From Pseudomonadota bacterium (GTDB lineage Bacteria > Pseudomonadota > Alphaproteobacteria > Acetobacterales > Acetobacteraceae), in contig JAJYYH010000015.1 in NCBI GenBank assembly GCA_021801255.1, positions 1-64,000 on the forward strand: 64,000 bases of DNA, given 5' to 3'. Position numbers and translations under genes: made by a program. How positions within the stretch are numbered: the stretch's first letter is position 1; each line of letters starts with the position of its first letter. Below the pieces are notes generated by a model that ran no database searches, had not been told where the DNA came from, and saw nothing but the letters and a program-made list of their open reading frames with translations. Below are positions 1 to 8,896 of this stretch, in pieces.

Positions 1-51
1 GGCTTCGGCCCGCCCGGTTACCCGACCAAGCCGCTCGTCAGCTACCAGGGT

Positions 52-252
52 CTACCAACAACTCCCTGGATGGATCCTCCCTCCACCGGTGAACCGCGCC
101 GTCGGGGCGCACTGGATGATGTGGGCTTCTCTTCGCATTTCGGCAGCATTCCAGACCGCCTCGGCGAGGGCGTAGCAGGTGACGGTTGAGCCGTCGCGGT
201 TGTGACGCCGCGTCGCGCGAAGGTATAGGCCGCATTCTTGGCATGTTACCAC
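52..252 (-). mobile_element. IS1634-like transposase N-terminal remnant
   Basis: A 66-residue minus-strand reading frame (GTG start) contains YLRATRRHNRDGS followed by CYALAEAVWNAAEMRREAH. This resembles the first ~40 residues of IS1634-type transposases (Y[LI]R..RR.nkDGS...Y.LA...wd...). The homology stops after AHIIQC and the frame closes soon after, so the rest of the transposase is missing. No terminal inverted repeat was found. It is most likely a dead insertion-sequence fragment marking the left side of the accessory block. Recognition rests on a short stretch, so the family call is tentative. Confidence 0.4.
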
Positions 253-274
253 AACAATGTTAAAAAATCAGGCT

Positions 275-1792
275 CTAATGCGCCGCCATCGCCATGCCGA
301 TCGCGGCGAGATCGACCTCGGCGGCGCTGCTTTCATAAGCGATCCGCCCGCCCGCCATCACCAGGATGCGGTCGGCGAGTTCCTGGATTTCATCGAGATC
401 CTCGCTCACCAGCAAGATCGCGACGCCACGGTTGCGCGCGGCCATCAGGCGGGCGCGGATTTCCGCCGTGGCGGTGAAGTCGAGCCCGAAACAGGGATTG
501 GCGACGATCAGAACGCGCACCTCGCCGGTCAACTCGCGCGCCAGGATCGCGCGCTGGACGTTGCCGCCGGAAAGCGCGCCGAGCCGAAGATCGGGATCGG
601 GCGGGCGGACATTGTAGTCCTCGATCCGCAGCATCGCTGCGGCACGCATCGCGGCGCGATCGAGCCAGATGCCGCGGGCGGCGAAAGGCGGCACATCGAA
701 ATCGCGAAGGGCGAGATTTTCGGCAACCGTCATCCGCGCGACCCCGGCATTGGCCAGCGGCTCTTCCGGTAGACAGCGCACGCCATAGCGCCGAATTTCT
801 GCACGCGTGAAACGGAATGGCTGGCCATCGATGCGGATCTCGCCCGCTACTGCCCGACGCTGCCCGGCCAGTACTTCGACCAGTTCGCGCTGGCCGTTGC
901 CCGAAACCCCGGCGATGCCAACGATCTCTCCAGCGCGAACCGAGAGCGAAACCCCATCGAGTGCCGCGACCCCATCATCGCGGATGGCGGCAAGAGCTTC
1001 GATTTTGAGCCGGGTTTCCTGAGATGGTGCCGTGTTGCGATCGGTGCGCGTTGCCGCCGGCATGGTGCCGACCATCATCGCTGCCATCGCCGCCGGCGTC
1101 AGATCGCGGACGGCGCCGGCGCCGGCGAGCCGCCCGCGCCGCAGCACCGTCACCGCATCGGCATAGGCGGTGACTTCGCGGAATTTGTGCGTGATCATCA
1201 GCACGGTGAGCTTATGCGCCTCAACGAGATCACGGAGAAAGCGCAGCACTTCGTCCGCTTCCGTTGGCGTCAGAACCGCCGTCGGTTCATCGAGGATAAG
1301 AAAACGGCAGCCGAGATAAAGAAGTTTAAGAATTTCAACCTTCTGTTTCTCACCGGCGGCAAGCGTCGCAACCCGACGATCGAGGGGCACTCGAAACGGC
1401 ATCCGTGCCATGAAATCCTCAAGGGCTCGCCGTTCGGCGCGCCAATTGACGATCGTCGGAATTTTTGGCCGCGCCATCACCATGTTTTCCGCGACCGTCA
1501 TGCCGCCGACGAGCGTGAAATGCTGATAGACCATGCCAAGGCCAAGCGCGCGCGCAGCGCGGGGTCCGTTGATCGCGACCTCGCGGCCATCGAACAGGAT
1601 ATCGCCTTGATCGGCGCGGTAGCTTCCGATGATGCATTTGACGAGCGTGCTTTTGCCGGCGCCGTTCTCGCCGAGCAGCGCGTGCAGCGTTCCGGCTGGG
1701 ACACGCATATCGACGTCCGCGAGCGCGATATTGGCGCCGAAGCGCTTGCTCATGGCGGCGACTTCGAGCGACGCGGCGCCGGATGCCGTCAT
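275..1792 (-). CDS. BMP-type ABC importer ATP-binding protein (two NBDs)
   Basis: About 505 residues with two nucleotide-binding domains in tandem, as in simple-sugar/nucleoside ABC ATPases (RbsA/NupA type). The first domain has Walker [10 protein letters not shown] near residue 42, a signature-like [10 protein letters not shown] and Walker [11 protein letters not shown]. The second has the degenerate P-loop GVSGNGQRE usual for this family and [14 protein letters not shown]. Start chosen at the ATG whose first bases overlap the biuH stop (ATGA), although the frame stays open further upstream. It should energise uptake through the two permeases encoded upstream in the same operon. Last gene of the minus-strand cluster. 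Substrate inferred only from context (biuret, urea-like or formamide-like compounds). Confidence 0.9.
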   Translation of the reverse strand: MTASGAASLEVAAMSKRFGANIALADVDMRVPAGTLHALLGENGAGKSTLVKCIIGSYRADQGDILFDGREVAINGPRAARALGLGMVYQHFTLVGGMTVAENMVMARPKIPTIVNWRAERRALEDFMARMPFRVPLDRRVATLAAGEKQKVEILKLLYLGCRFLILDEPTAVLTPTEADEVLRFLRDLVEAHKLTVLMITHKFREVTAYADAVTVLRRGRLAGAGAVRDLTPAAMAAMMVGTMPAATRTDRNTAPSQETRLKIEALAAIRDDGVAALDGVSLSVRAGEIVGIAGVSGNGQRELVEVLAGQRRAVAGEIRIDGQPFRFTRAEIRRYGVRCLPEEPLANAGVARMTVAENLALRDFDVPPFAARGIWLDRAAMRAAAMLRIEDYNVRPPDPDLRLGALSGGNVQRAILARELTGEVRVLIVANPCFGLDFTATAEIRARLMAARNRGVAILLVSEDLDEIQELADRILVMAGGRIAYESSAAEVDLAAIGMAMAAH

Positions 1793-2484
1793 GACATGGT
1801 CGCGCCCAGGGCCGCGAGCAGGGCCGTACTGTCGGCGACCGCGCCGAACACGCCGCCCTGCATCGTCACCATCTTGAGAGCTGCGAGATGATTGCCGAGA
1901 TCGGTCGCGCCGGTTCCATCGGCGAGGATCAGGCACTCGAAGCCACGATCATTGGCTTCTCGCATCGTCGTGTGCACGCAGACATCGGTGGTGATGCCAC
2001 AAAGAACGAGATTGGTGAGGCCGCGCACACGCAGCATGAGTTCGAGATCGGTCGCGCAGAACGAGCCCTTGCCCGGCTTGTCGATGATCACCTCGCCGGC
2101 GAGCGGCGCGAGTTCGGGAATGATCTCCCAGCCCGGCTCGCCGCGCACCAGAATGCGCCCGCAGGGGCCGGGATCGCCGATCCCGGCGCCGATTCTCTGC
2201 GAGCGCCAGCGCTTGTTCGCCGGCAGATCGGAGAGGTCGGGGCGATGGCCCTCGCGGGTGTGGAAAATTGCAAATCCCTGCGCGCGCATCGCGGCGAGCA
2301 CGGCGGCGATCGGCGTGATCGGCGCCCGCGTGAGCGAGAGATCGTAGCCCATCTTGTCGACATAGCCGCCGATGCCGCAGAAATCGGTCTGCATGTCGAT
2401 GACGATCAGCGCCGTCGTCTGCGGCGACAGCGTCCCGTCATAGGGCCAGGGATAGGGATCGGCGGCAACGGTCGCGAGAGACAT
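1789..2484 (-). CDS. biuH: Biuret hydrolase (isochorismatase-like cysteine hydrolase)
   Basis: 231 residues. The cysteine-hydrolase triad is visible as D30 (VIDMQTDFC), K136 (DKPGKGSF) and C169 (TTDVCVHTT). The PYPWPYDG N-terminus, the block around [15 protein letters not shown] and [10 protein letters not shown] are what I recall from characterised Rhizobium biuret hydrolase, with a constant six-residue offset of the triad. The expected reaction is biuret + H2O to allophanate + NH3 in the cytoplasm. It sits 19 bp downstream of amiF and overlaps the ABC ATPase start by 4 bp. The allophanate hydrolase needed for the next step is encoded divergently at 7100. A different amidohydrolase specificity in the same superfamily remains possible. 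Confidence 0.88.
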   Translation of the reverse strand: MSLATVAADPYPWPYDGTLSPQTTALIVIDMQTDFCGIGGYVDKMGYDLSLTRAPITPIAAVLAAMRAQGFAIFHTREGHRPDLSDLPANKRWRSQRIGAGIGDPGPCGRILVRGEPGWEIIPELAPLAGEVIIDKPGKGSFCATDLELMLRVRGLTNLVLCGITTDVCVHTTMREANDRGFECLILADGTGATDLGNHLAALKMVTMQGGVFGAVADSTALLAALGATMS

Positions 2485-2503
2485 CGCGCAGTTCCTCGTT
2501 CGC

Positions 2504-3493
2504 TCAGGATCGCGCGGCGGGCGGGGGCGGAAAGCCACAGCTCGTGCCATCGACGATCGCGATTTCGTCTTCCCAGGGCAGGCGATAGCGGCCAGCGGCG
2601 AGATCGGCCATGTAGGAATAGGGGCAATCCCGCGCGCCACCGGCGACGGCGACATAGCCGCGATGGCCGAACTGATAGATATTGTTCTCGACGCCCCAGA
2701 GGCGTCGCGCCTCGCGCACGAGATCGGGGCGCAATTCGGCGGTGATGATCTCATCGGCGCGGCCATTGCCTTCGACCAGAGGCAGGCCATCGAAATTGAC
2801 GAACATCCCTTCACCCATCGAATTGAACGTGCCGTCACTGCCGGCAAGACAGACGCTCGCGGTGTACATGAGATTGCAAAATGCGTTGGCTTGATTGGTG
2901 ATTTTCCAGGCATGCCGGATCGGCGCGGTATAGCCCGCGGTGCGCAGCATGATCTCGGCCCCTTTATAGGCTGCCTCGCGCGCCATCTCCGGGAACATGC
3001 CGTCATGGCAGATGATCAGCGCCATGCGCGCGCCGTTCGGCCCGGTAAATACGGGGATGCCGAGATCACCCGGAGCCCAGGGTTCGACCGGCACCCAGGG
3101 GTGAAGCTTCCGATAGTAAAGCTTTTCGTTGCCGTCAGGGTCGAAGACGAGACCGGCGTTCCAGGGATTGCCAGCGGGATTGTGTTCCATGATCGAAAAG
3201 CAGCCCCAGATGCGATGGGTGCGGCAGGCATCGCGAAACGCGGCGACCTCCGGCCCGTCGCGCCGACACATCAACGCCGGCGCGGTGTTCATCGACAAGC
3301 CATGCAGCGCGTATTCAGGGAACACGACCATATCCATGCCCGGCAGCGCCCGCCGCGCCTTGCCGACGAGGGCGACGATGCGGCGCGTCTGCGCTGCGAG
3401 ATCGGCCGGCGTCTCGACCACCGGCAGCGCAAGCTGCACAAGGCCGATGACGACGCCGGCGGGGGATTTGTTCAGACCGCCAAGACCGCTCAT
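2504..3493 (-). CDS. amiF: Formamidase, nitrilase superfamily
   Basis: 329 residues, close to the usual length of AmiF-type formamidases (formamide to formate + NH3). Nitrilase-fold catalytic residues are E60 ([10 protein letters not shown]), K129 (YYRKLHPW) and C162 ([10 protein letters not shown]). Further family features are EPWAPGDLG, a [10 protein letters not shown] stretch and a C-terminal LPWEDE segment. The ATG at 3493 is preceded by GGAACGGAG, a good ribosome-binding site, so the longer upstream frame is not used. It lies between the importer permeases and biuH, implying that formamide or a related short amide is also handled by this nitrogen-acquisition locus. Confidence 0.9.
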   Translation of the reverse strand: MSGLGGLNKSPAGVVIGLVQLALPVVETPADLAAQTRRIVALVGKARRALPGMDMVVFPEYALHGLSMNTAPALMCRRDGPEVAAFRDACRTHRIWGCFSIMEHNPAGNPWNAGLVFDPDGNEKLYYRKLHPWVPVEPWAPGDLGIPVFTGPNGARMALIICHDGMFPEMAREAAYKGAEIMLRTAGYTAPIRHAWKITNQANAFCNLMYTASVCLAGSDGTFNSMGEGMFVNFDGLPLVEGNGRADEIITAELRPDLVREARRLWGVENNIYQFGHRGYVAVAGGARDCPYSYMADLAAGRYRLPWEDEIAIVDGTSCGFPPPPAARS

Positions 3494-3515
3494 GCTTTTG
3501 CTCCGTTCCTTATCT

Positions 3516-4436
3516 TCAATGCATCGCACCCAATTCACCAGGCGCGCTGACGCGCGTACCGCGACGTGAGGCGCTTGCGATCATGATCGCGAGCGTCAGC
3601 GCGTAGGGCGCGGCGTTGAAGAGATAGGTGCCTTGATGCACGCCGATCGACTGCAGCGCGGGGCCCAAAGCGCCGGCGGCGCCGAACAGGAGGGAGGCAA
3701 AGAGACAGGCGAGCGGACGCCAGCGCGCGAAAATCACGAGAGCGACGGCGATCAGCCCCTGGCCACTGGAGAGCCCCTCATTCCATGACCCGGGATAATA
3801 GAGCGAAAGAAAGGCACCGCCGATGCCGGCCAGAGCGCCGCCCGCCATCGTCGCCCAGAGCCGCACCCAAAGCGGCGCATAGCCCATCGCGCGCGCCGCC
3901 TCGCTGCTGTCGCCGACGGTGCGGAGCACGAGACCGGGCCGTGTATTGGCAAGCCCCCAGCGCAGCACGAAGGCGAGGGCGACACCGATCAGGAACAGCG
4001 GGTTGATGTCGAGGGCGGCGCGAAGCGGTGCGAACTGGCAAGTGGGGCAGACATGCAGCGCCGGCAGCATCGGCGCGCGGGGCTGGATCAAGGGTTTGCC
4101 GAAAAAGAACGCAAGCCCAGTGCCGAGCACCATCAGCGCGATGCCGACCGCGATGTCGTTCACACGCTTGAGGCTGCAGAGCCCGGCGTGGAGCGCGCCG
4201 AGCAGCGCGCCGACGAGTGCTGCGGCAAGCACGCCGAGCCAGGGCGAGCCCGAAAGCAACGCCGCGCCATAAGCGCTCATCGCGCCACAGACCAGCGTGC
4301 CTTCGAGGCCGAGATTGATGCGCCCGGATAATTCGGTCAGGCACTCGCCGAGGCTCACGAACAAAAACGGCGTGCTCGCGCGGATGGCGCCGCCGAACAG
4401 CGCGAGGGCAACGCCGGCTGCGCCGAGATCAGCCAT
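3516..4436 (-). CDS. BMP-type ABC importer permease (second)
   Basis: 306 residues, strongly hydrophobic with about eight to ten predicted membrane helices. It carries the family motif LSGRINLGLEGTLV near the N-terminus and GYAPLWVRLWATMAGGALAGIGGAF further in, typical of the NupQ/YufQ-like permease of BMP-dependent nucleoside or simple-sugar importers. It pairs with the permease just upstream, whose stop overlaps this start by 8 bp (ATGGCTGA arrangement), indicating coupled translation. The start was set by that overlap because the frame is open upstream. Confidence 0.88.
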   Translation of the reverse strand: MADLGAAGVALALFGGAIRASTPFLFVSLGECLTELSGRINLGLEGTLVCGAMSAYGAALLSGSPWLGVLAAALVGALLGALHAGLCSLKRVNDIAVGIALMVLGTGLAFFFGKPLIQPRAPMLPALHVCPTCQFAPLRAALDINPLFLIGVALAFVLRWGLANTRPGLVLRTVGDSSEAARAMGYAPLWVRLWATMAGGALAGIGGAFLSLYYPGSWNEGLSSGQGLIAVALVIFARWRPLACLFASLLFGAAGALGPALQSIGVHQGTYLFNAAPYALTLAIMIASASRRGTRVSAPGELGAMH

Positions 4437-5574
4437 CGCGTGGCTCGCCCCTGAGGGAAAGCGGAAGCGGAAGCCAAAGCCGACACCGAAGCCGAAGCCG
4501 CCCGGAAAACGTCTCGGCGGCGAGTACGGCGATGAAAACGAAGCCCTGCAGCACCGCAACTGTCGCGTCCGGCAGATCGAGATGGCGTTGCAGCAGCCCG
4601 TCGCTCGCCGCGATCCCGCCGAGAAGGAGGGCGACCGGAATGATCGCGAACGGGTTGTGGCGGGCAAGAAAGGCGACCAGGATGCCGCTATAGCCGTAGC
4701 CGGCGGCGAGCGAGGCGGTGGCGCTGCCTTGGACGGCGGCGACCTCGACCGCGCCGGCGAGCCCGGCACTGGCGCCAGCCAGGGCGCAGGCGATCAGGAT
4801 CAGCCGCCCGACATCGATCCCGACCATTTGCGCCGCGCGTGGATTGCCGCCATTGACGCTGGCCGCGAAGCCGAAGCTCGTCCGCTGCATGAGAACGCCG
4901 GCGGCAACGCAGAGAACCAGCCCGAAAGCAAGGCCTACATGCACCGATAGCCCCGGGATCTGACCGAGCATGAGGCCGGGCGCGAGCGGCACCGTCGAGG
5001 GTTTGTTGAGGCTCAATGGGTCGCGCAGCACCCCCTCGACGAGCTGGTTCATCACCGCGATGGCGATGGTGTTGAGGAGGAGCGAAGAAATCGTCTCGTT
5101 GACGCCGCGCCAGAAGCGCAGCGCGCCCGGGATCATCAGCCAGAGCGCGCCCGCCGCCATGCCGCCCGCGAGCATCAAGGCCTGCGCGAGAAGGGCGCCG
5201 CCGGCGCTTCCGGCGAGGCCGGCGAGCGTCGGGCCGATCACCGCGCAGGCGAGGCCGCCGATCACCAGCGCACCCTCGCCACCGATCACCATGAGGCCGA
5301 CCCGCGCCGGGAGCGCCATGGCGAGGCCGGTGAGCAGCAAGGGCGAGGCTTTCTGCAGCGTGTTCTGCCACGAGAACCAGGTGCCGAAGGCGCCGCGCCA
5401 GATCAGCGCCGCCGCCGCCAGCGGGTTGACCCCGCAGGCTGCGAGAAAGGCGCCGAACGCGAGCAACGCGACCGTCAGCGCGAGGAGCGGGAGCGCCCAG
5501 GCCTCGGCGATCCGGCCAAGCCAGCGGCCCCGCATCCCGGGCTGCACGCCAAGGACAAGGGTGAGGGAGGTCAT
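4429..5574 (-). CDS. BMP-type ABC importer permease (first)
   Basis: 381 residues with multiple membrane helices. The stretch KASPLLLTGLAMALPARVGL and the following IGGEGALVIGGL are the conserved coupling region of NupP/YufP-type permeases. Later motifs include GVNETISSLLLNTIA and GGNPRAAQMVGID. The C-terminal ~20 residues after RLRLRC are unusually basic and low-complexity. It lies 27 bp downstream of the binding-protein gene and overlaps the second permease, so the importer genes form one operon transcribed leftward. Confidence 0.88.
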   Translation of the reverse strand: MTSLTLVLGVQPGMRGRWLGRIAEAWALPLLALTVALLAFGAFLAACGVNPLAAAALIWRGAFGTWFSWQNTLQKASPLLLTGLAMALPARVGLMVIGGEGALVIGGLACAVIGPTLAGLAGSAGGALLAQALMLAGGMAAGALWLMIPGALRFWRGVNETISSLLLNTIAIAVMNQLVEGVLRDPLSLNKPSTVPLAPGLMLGQIPGLSVHVGLAFGLVLCVAAGVLMQRTSFGFAASVNGGNPRAAQMVGIDVGRLILIACALAGASAGLAGAVEVAAVQGSATASLAAGYGYSGILVAFLARHNPFAIIPVALLLGGIAASDGLLQRHLDLPDATVAVLQGFVFIAVLAAETFSGRLRLRCRLWLPLPLSLRGEPRDG

Positions 5575-5601
5575 GCTGGCCCGCGCCCCGTCTTGCCGCC
5601 G

Positions 5602-6735
5602 TCAGGTCTTGCCGATCACGCCGGCGGCGAGCCAGTCCATCTTTTCGAGCCAGAGATCGGTCTGGCCGTGGTCGACGCCGGCTGCGATCACCTGCTTGCC
5701 GGTATTGTCGGCAATCGGCCCCTTGAAGATCACGAAATCGCCGGCGATCAGCTTGGCCTTCACCGCATCCGCCTCGGCGCGTGCCGCCGCCGGCACCATG
5801 GCACCATAGGGCGAGGTTTTGACGATGCCCTCGCGCAGGCCGCCACGCACGAAATTCGGCAGCGGTTTGCCCGCCTGCATTTCGGCAACGAAATTACGAT
5901 AGACCGTTGCCCAGTTCCATTCCGCGCCGGTGAGATAGCCCTTGGGCGCAAGTGGCGCCTGGTTGACGTGATAGCCGCAGGTGTAGAGCCCGCGCCCTTC
6001 GGCGGTCTGGATGGTGACTTTCGGGCTGTCGACATGGCAGGTGACGACGTCGATGCCCTGATCGGCGAGTGCGTTGGTCGCTTCCGCCTCCTTGACCGGC
6101 ATCGACCAGTCGCCGGTGAAGATCACCGTCGTCGTGATTTTGGGATCGACCCGCTGCGCGCCGAGGGTAAAGGCATTGATGTTGCGCAAGACCTGCGGGA
6201 TCGGCTTGGCGGCGACGAAGCCGAGCTTCTTCGTCTTGCTCATATGGCCGGCGACGATCCCCGAGAGATACTGGCACTCATCAATATAGCCGAAATAGCT
6301 GCCGGCGTTCTTAGGGTCTTTCTCGGTCCACAACCCGCCGCAATGGCGGAATTGCACCTTCGGATATTTCTTCGCCTCCTGCAGGACGAAAGGATTATAA
6401 TAGCCAAATGAGGTCGGAAACAGCAACGCTGCGTCGTCCAGTTCGATCATGCTGTCCATCGATTTGACGACATCGACGGTCTCGGGGATGCGTTCTTCTT
6501 CCAGCACCTTCACCCCGGGCATTTTCTTGACTGCGGCGGCGCCCTCGGCATGGGCCTGGTTGTAGCCGTAATCATCCCGCGCGCCGACATAGAGGAAGCC
6601 GATTTCGAGCGTGCCGGCCGCGCCGGCCCGGCGGCCCGGGGCGAGGGCGGCGGCCAGGCCGCTGGTCATTGCGAGCAGGGCCCGCCGGGAAAGAGGGCGT
6701 ACAACGGGGCGCAAAAAATAGGGACCGAGAGACAT
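5602..6735 (-). CDS. BMP-family ABC substrate-binding protein
   Basis: 377 residues. The N-terminus has a twin-arginine-like signal (LSRRALLAM plus hydrophobic stretch, cleavage probably after GRRAGAAG). The mature part begins LEIGFLYVGARDDYGYNQAH, typical of the BMP/Med (basic membrane protein) fold that binds nucleosides or other small ligands. GYIDECQYLSGIVAGHMS is also characteristic. The ATG at 6735 has GGAGGAAAAGAC in front, an excellent ribosome-binding site. First gene of the minus-strand operon, followed by the permeases, amiF, biuH and the ATPase. The ligand is inferred to be biuret, formamide or a related urea compound from the adjacent enzymes. No direct evidence for specificity. 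Confidence 0.9.
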   Translation of the reverse strand: MSLGPYFLRPVVRPLSRRALLAMTSGLAAALAPGRRAGAAGTLEIGFLYVGARDDYGYNQAHAEGAAAVKKMPGVKVLEEERIPETVDVVKSMDSMIELDDAALLFPTSFGYYNPFVLQEAKKYPKVQFRHCGGLWTEKDPKNAGSYFGYIDECQYLSGIVAGHMSKTKKLGFVAAKPIPQVLRNINAFTLGAQRVDPKITTTVIFTGDWSMPVKEAEATNALADQGIDVVTCHVDSPKVTIQTAEGRGLYTCGYHVNQAPLAPKGYLTGAEWNWATVYRNFVAEMQAGKPLPNFVRGGLREGIVKTSPYGAMVPAAARAEADAVKAKLIAGDFVIFKGPIADNTGKQVIAAGVDHGQTDLWLEKMDWLAAGVIGKT

Positions 6736-6863
6736 GTCTTTTCCTCCGGCATGAGTGCCTCGCGGCAAGCGGGACCGCGCTTTGACGACGTCAAAGCGGG
6801 TGGAGGTATTCAAATCCCGTGCCAAATGGTGAAGCCGAGGGCGCAGCAGCGGCTGTCGGCAGC

Positions 6864-6908
6864 TTGTATGCAATCTTGGATACATTGCACAAAATTTGCG
6901 CGTATAAT
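6864..6908. promoter_or_regulatory. Divergent promoter/operator candidate between SBP and atzF
   Basis: The 364-bp intergenic stretch 6736-7099 separates two divergent transcription units. Within it lies TTGTATGCAA (6864-6873) followed closely by TTGGATACAT (6876-6885). TGTAT/ATACA and GCAAT/ATTGC form overlapping inverted repeats, and a TATAAT hexamer sits at 6903-6908 on the plus strand. TTGTATACAA-like palindromes are common GntR/FCD operators, and a GntR/FCD regulator is encoded at 8893. I infer this is its operator. The rest of the intergenic region shows only the leader ORF described separately. Confidence 0.45.
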
Positions 6909-7070
6909 GCCACGAATCGGGCAAAACGTCGTGCGACGAGGCCGGTGCTGAGGGATTCGGTCCGGGGGTGACCTGCGTCGCGCGAATGGCCTCGTTCTTG
7001 TATTCCCCCGCTTATATTCCCCGACCGGCGGCGATGGCGCCTGGAGACCACGATGCAAAAGGAGACGCAG

Positions 7071-7109
7071 ATGACGATACCCTCCCCCTGGCCACGGCCA
7101 TGGCGCTGA
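7071..7109 (+). other. Short leader ORF (12 codons) overlapping atzF start
   Basis: ATG at 7071 is preceded by AAAGGAGACGCAG, the best ribosome-binding site in the region, and encodes MTIPSPWPRPWR before TGA at 7107-7109. The atzF ATG (7100) lies inside it in another frame. Either it is a translational-coupling leader peptide, or it marks a sequencing or real frameshift at the atzF 5' end. No homology is claimed. Confidence 0.3.
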
Positions 7110-8896
7110 GCCTCGATCTCGCGCAGCTCGGCGCCGCCTACGCCGCCGGCGCGACGACACCGCTCGAGGTGATCGACGAAATCCTGTGCAGGATCGAGGC
7201 CGCCGGTGACGATCATGTCTGGATCAGCCGCCGCAGCGCCGAGGATCTCCGCGCCGAGGCAAAAGCACTGGCGGCTCAGGCGGTGCCGACGCGCGGGCCG
7301 ATCTATGGCATCCCGTTCGCGGTCAAAGACAATATCGATGCCGCCGGCCTCGCCACCACCGCCGCCTGCCCGGCTTTTGCCTATCAGCCCGCGCAGTCGG
7401 CGCCGGTGGTCGCGCGCCTCGTCGCCGCCGGGGCAATCCTGATCGGCAAGACCAACCTCGATCAGTTCGCGACCGGCCTCGTGGGCGTACGCTCCCCCTA
7501 TGGCACGCCGCGCAACCCGTTCGATCCGGCGATGGCGCCGGGCGGGTCGAGTTCGGGCTCGGCGGTCGCGGTCGCCGCCGGCTTGGTCAGTTTCGCACTC
7601 GGCACCGATACCGCCGGCTCCGGCCGCGTGCCCGCCGCTTTCAACAATCTCGTCGGCCTCAAGCCGACCCGCGGGCTGATCAGCACGCGCGGCGTCGTCC
7701 CCGCCTGCCGCTCGCTCGATTGCGTCTCGATCTTCGCGCTCACCGTCGCCGACGCCCGCCAGGTGCTCGCGGTCGCCGCCGGGTTCGACGCCGCCGACCC
7801 TTATAGCCGCGCCGCGCCGCCGGGATTTTCCCTCGTCCAGCGCCTGCCGGCGCGGTTTCGCTTCGGCGTGCCGGCGCCGGCGGCGCGGGTGTTCCGCGGC
7901 GATCCGTCCTCGCGCACAGTGTTCGAGCAGGCGATCGCCGACGCCGTCGCCGCCGGCGGCGAAGCCGAGGAGATCGATTTCGCGCCCTTCGCTGAGGCCG
8001 CAGCCCTGCTCTATGGCCCTTGGGTTGCCGAGCGCAGCACCGCCCTCCGCGTGATCTTTGCTGATCACCCGGAGGCGCTACACCCGGTAACCCGCGAGAT
8101 CATCGGCGCCGGGTTCGCCGAAAGTGCCGTCGATCTCTTCGCCGCCCAGCATCGGCTCGCCGCCCTCCGCCAGGTGACGGCACCGCTCTGGCAGCGCCTC
8201 GCCTTCCTGCTCGTCCCCAGTGTGTCGGGCGCCTTCAGCCTCGCCGAGATCGCCGCCGAACCGATCGCGACCAACAGCGAACTCGGCCGTTACACCAATT
8301 TTACCAATCTTCTCGATCTCGCGGCGATCGCGATCCCGGGCGGGTTTTCGCCCGCGGGCTTCCCTGCCGGCGTCACGCTGATCGGCCCCGCGTTTCATGA
8401 CGGCGTGCTCGCCACCTTCGCCGAACGGCTGCACCGCGACGCCGCTCCCACCCTCGGGGCGACCGGCGAGCCCCAGCCGGCGGCCGCGCCGACGCCGGCG
8501 AGCGCCGCCGTCCATCCCGAGATCGAGATCGCGGTGTTCGGCGCCCATCTCGCCGGCGAAGCGCTGAACGCCACGCTGGTCGGCCTCGGCGGCCGCTTCC
8601 GCCGCCCCTGCCACACCGCGCCCTGCTATCGCATGCTGGCGCTGCCCGGCGCCATGCCGCGCCCCGGCCTGGTGCGGGTCGGCGTCGGCGGGGCGGAGAT
8701 CGCGGGCGAGGTCTGGGCGTTGCCGAGCGCCGCCCTGGCGCCACTCCTCACCGGCATCGCGCCGCCCCTCGGGCTCGGCACGGTCGCGCTCGAAGGCGGC
8801 GCGCCGGCGTTCGGGTTCATCTGCGAAGCGGGGGCCGCGGGCGAAGACATCACCGCCTTCGGCGGCTGGCGCGCCTATCGCGCCGCGCGTCGATGA
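7100..8896 (+). CDS. atzF: Allophanate hydrolase
   Basis: 598 residues. The N-terminal ~450 residues are an amidase-signature domain with the Ser-cisSer-Lys system: catalytic Lys in GIPFAVKDNIDAA, cis-Ser in APGGSSSGSAVAV and nucleophilic Ser in TDTAGSGRVPAAFNNL. The last ~120 residues (from about EIEIAVFGAHLAGEALN) match the extra C-terminal domain of AtzF/DUR1,2-type allophanate hydrolases. Reaction: allophanate to 2 NH3 + 2 CO2. It completes the biuret pathway started by BiuH. ATG 7100 chosen because homology begins at once. Its stop overlaps the GntR gene (ATGA). The frame is open upstream but lacks a good ribosome-binding site there. Confidence 0.9.
   Translation: MALSLDLAQLGAAYAAGATTPLEVIDEILCRIEAAGDDHVWISRRSAEDLRAEAKALAAQAVPTRGPIYGIPFAVKDNIDAAGLATTAACPAFAYQPAQSAPVVARLVAAGAILIGKTNLDQFATGLVGVRSPYGTPRNPFDPAMAPGGSSSGSAVAVAAGLVSFALGTDTAGSGRVPAAFNNLVGLKPTRGLISTRGVVPACRSLDCVSIFALTVADARQVLAVAAGFDAADPYSRAAPPGFSLVQRLPARFRFGVPAPAARVFRGDPSSRTVFEQAIADAVAAGGEAEEIDFAPFAEAAALLYGPWVAERSTALRVIFADHPEALHPVTREIIGAGFAESAVDLFAAQHRLAALRQVTAPLWQRLAFLLVPSVSGAFSLAEIAAEPIATNSELGRYTNFTNLLDLAAIAIPGGFSPAGFPAGVTLIGPAFHDGVLATFAERLHRDAAPTLGATGEPQPAAAPTPASAAVHPEIEIAVFGAHLAGEALNATLVGLGGRFRRPCHTAPCYRMLALPGAMPRPGLVRVGVGGAEIAGEVWALPSAALAPLLTGIAPPLGLGTVALEGGAPAFGFICEAGAAGEDITAFGGWRAYRAARR

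Noticed and set aside
1-189. Open plus-strand frame from the window edge encoding GFGPPGYPTKPLVSYQ
   Set aside because: The first ~16 residues look protein-like and could be a truncated gene end, but from about base 50 it runs antisense through the transposase remnant. Too short to assign.
6791-8068. 425-residue minus-strand ORF
   Set aside because: Antisense shadow of atzF and its promoter region; Arg/Ala/Gly-rich with no domain.
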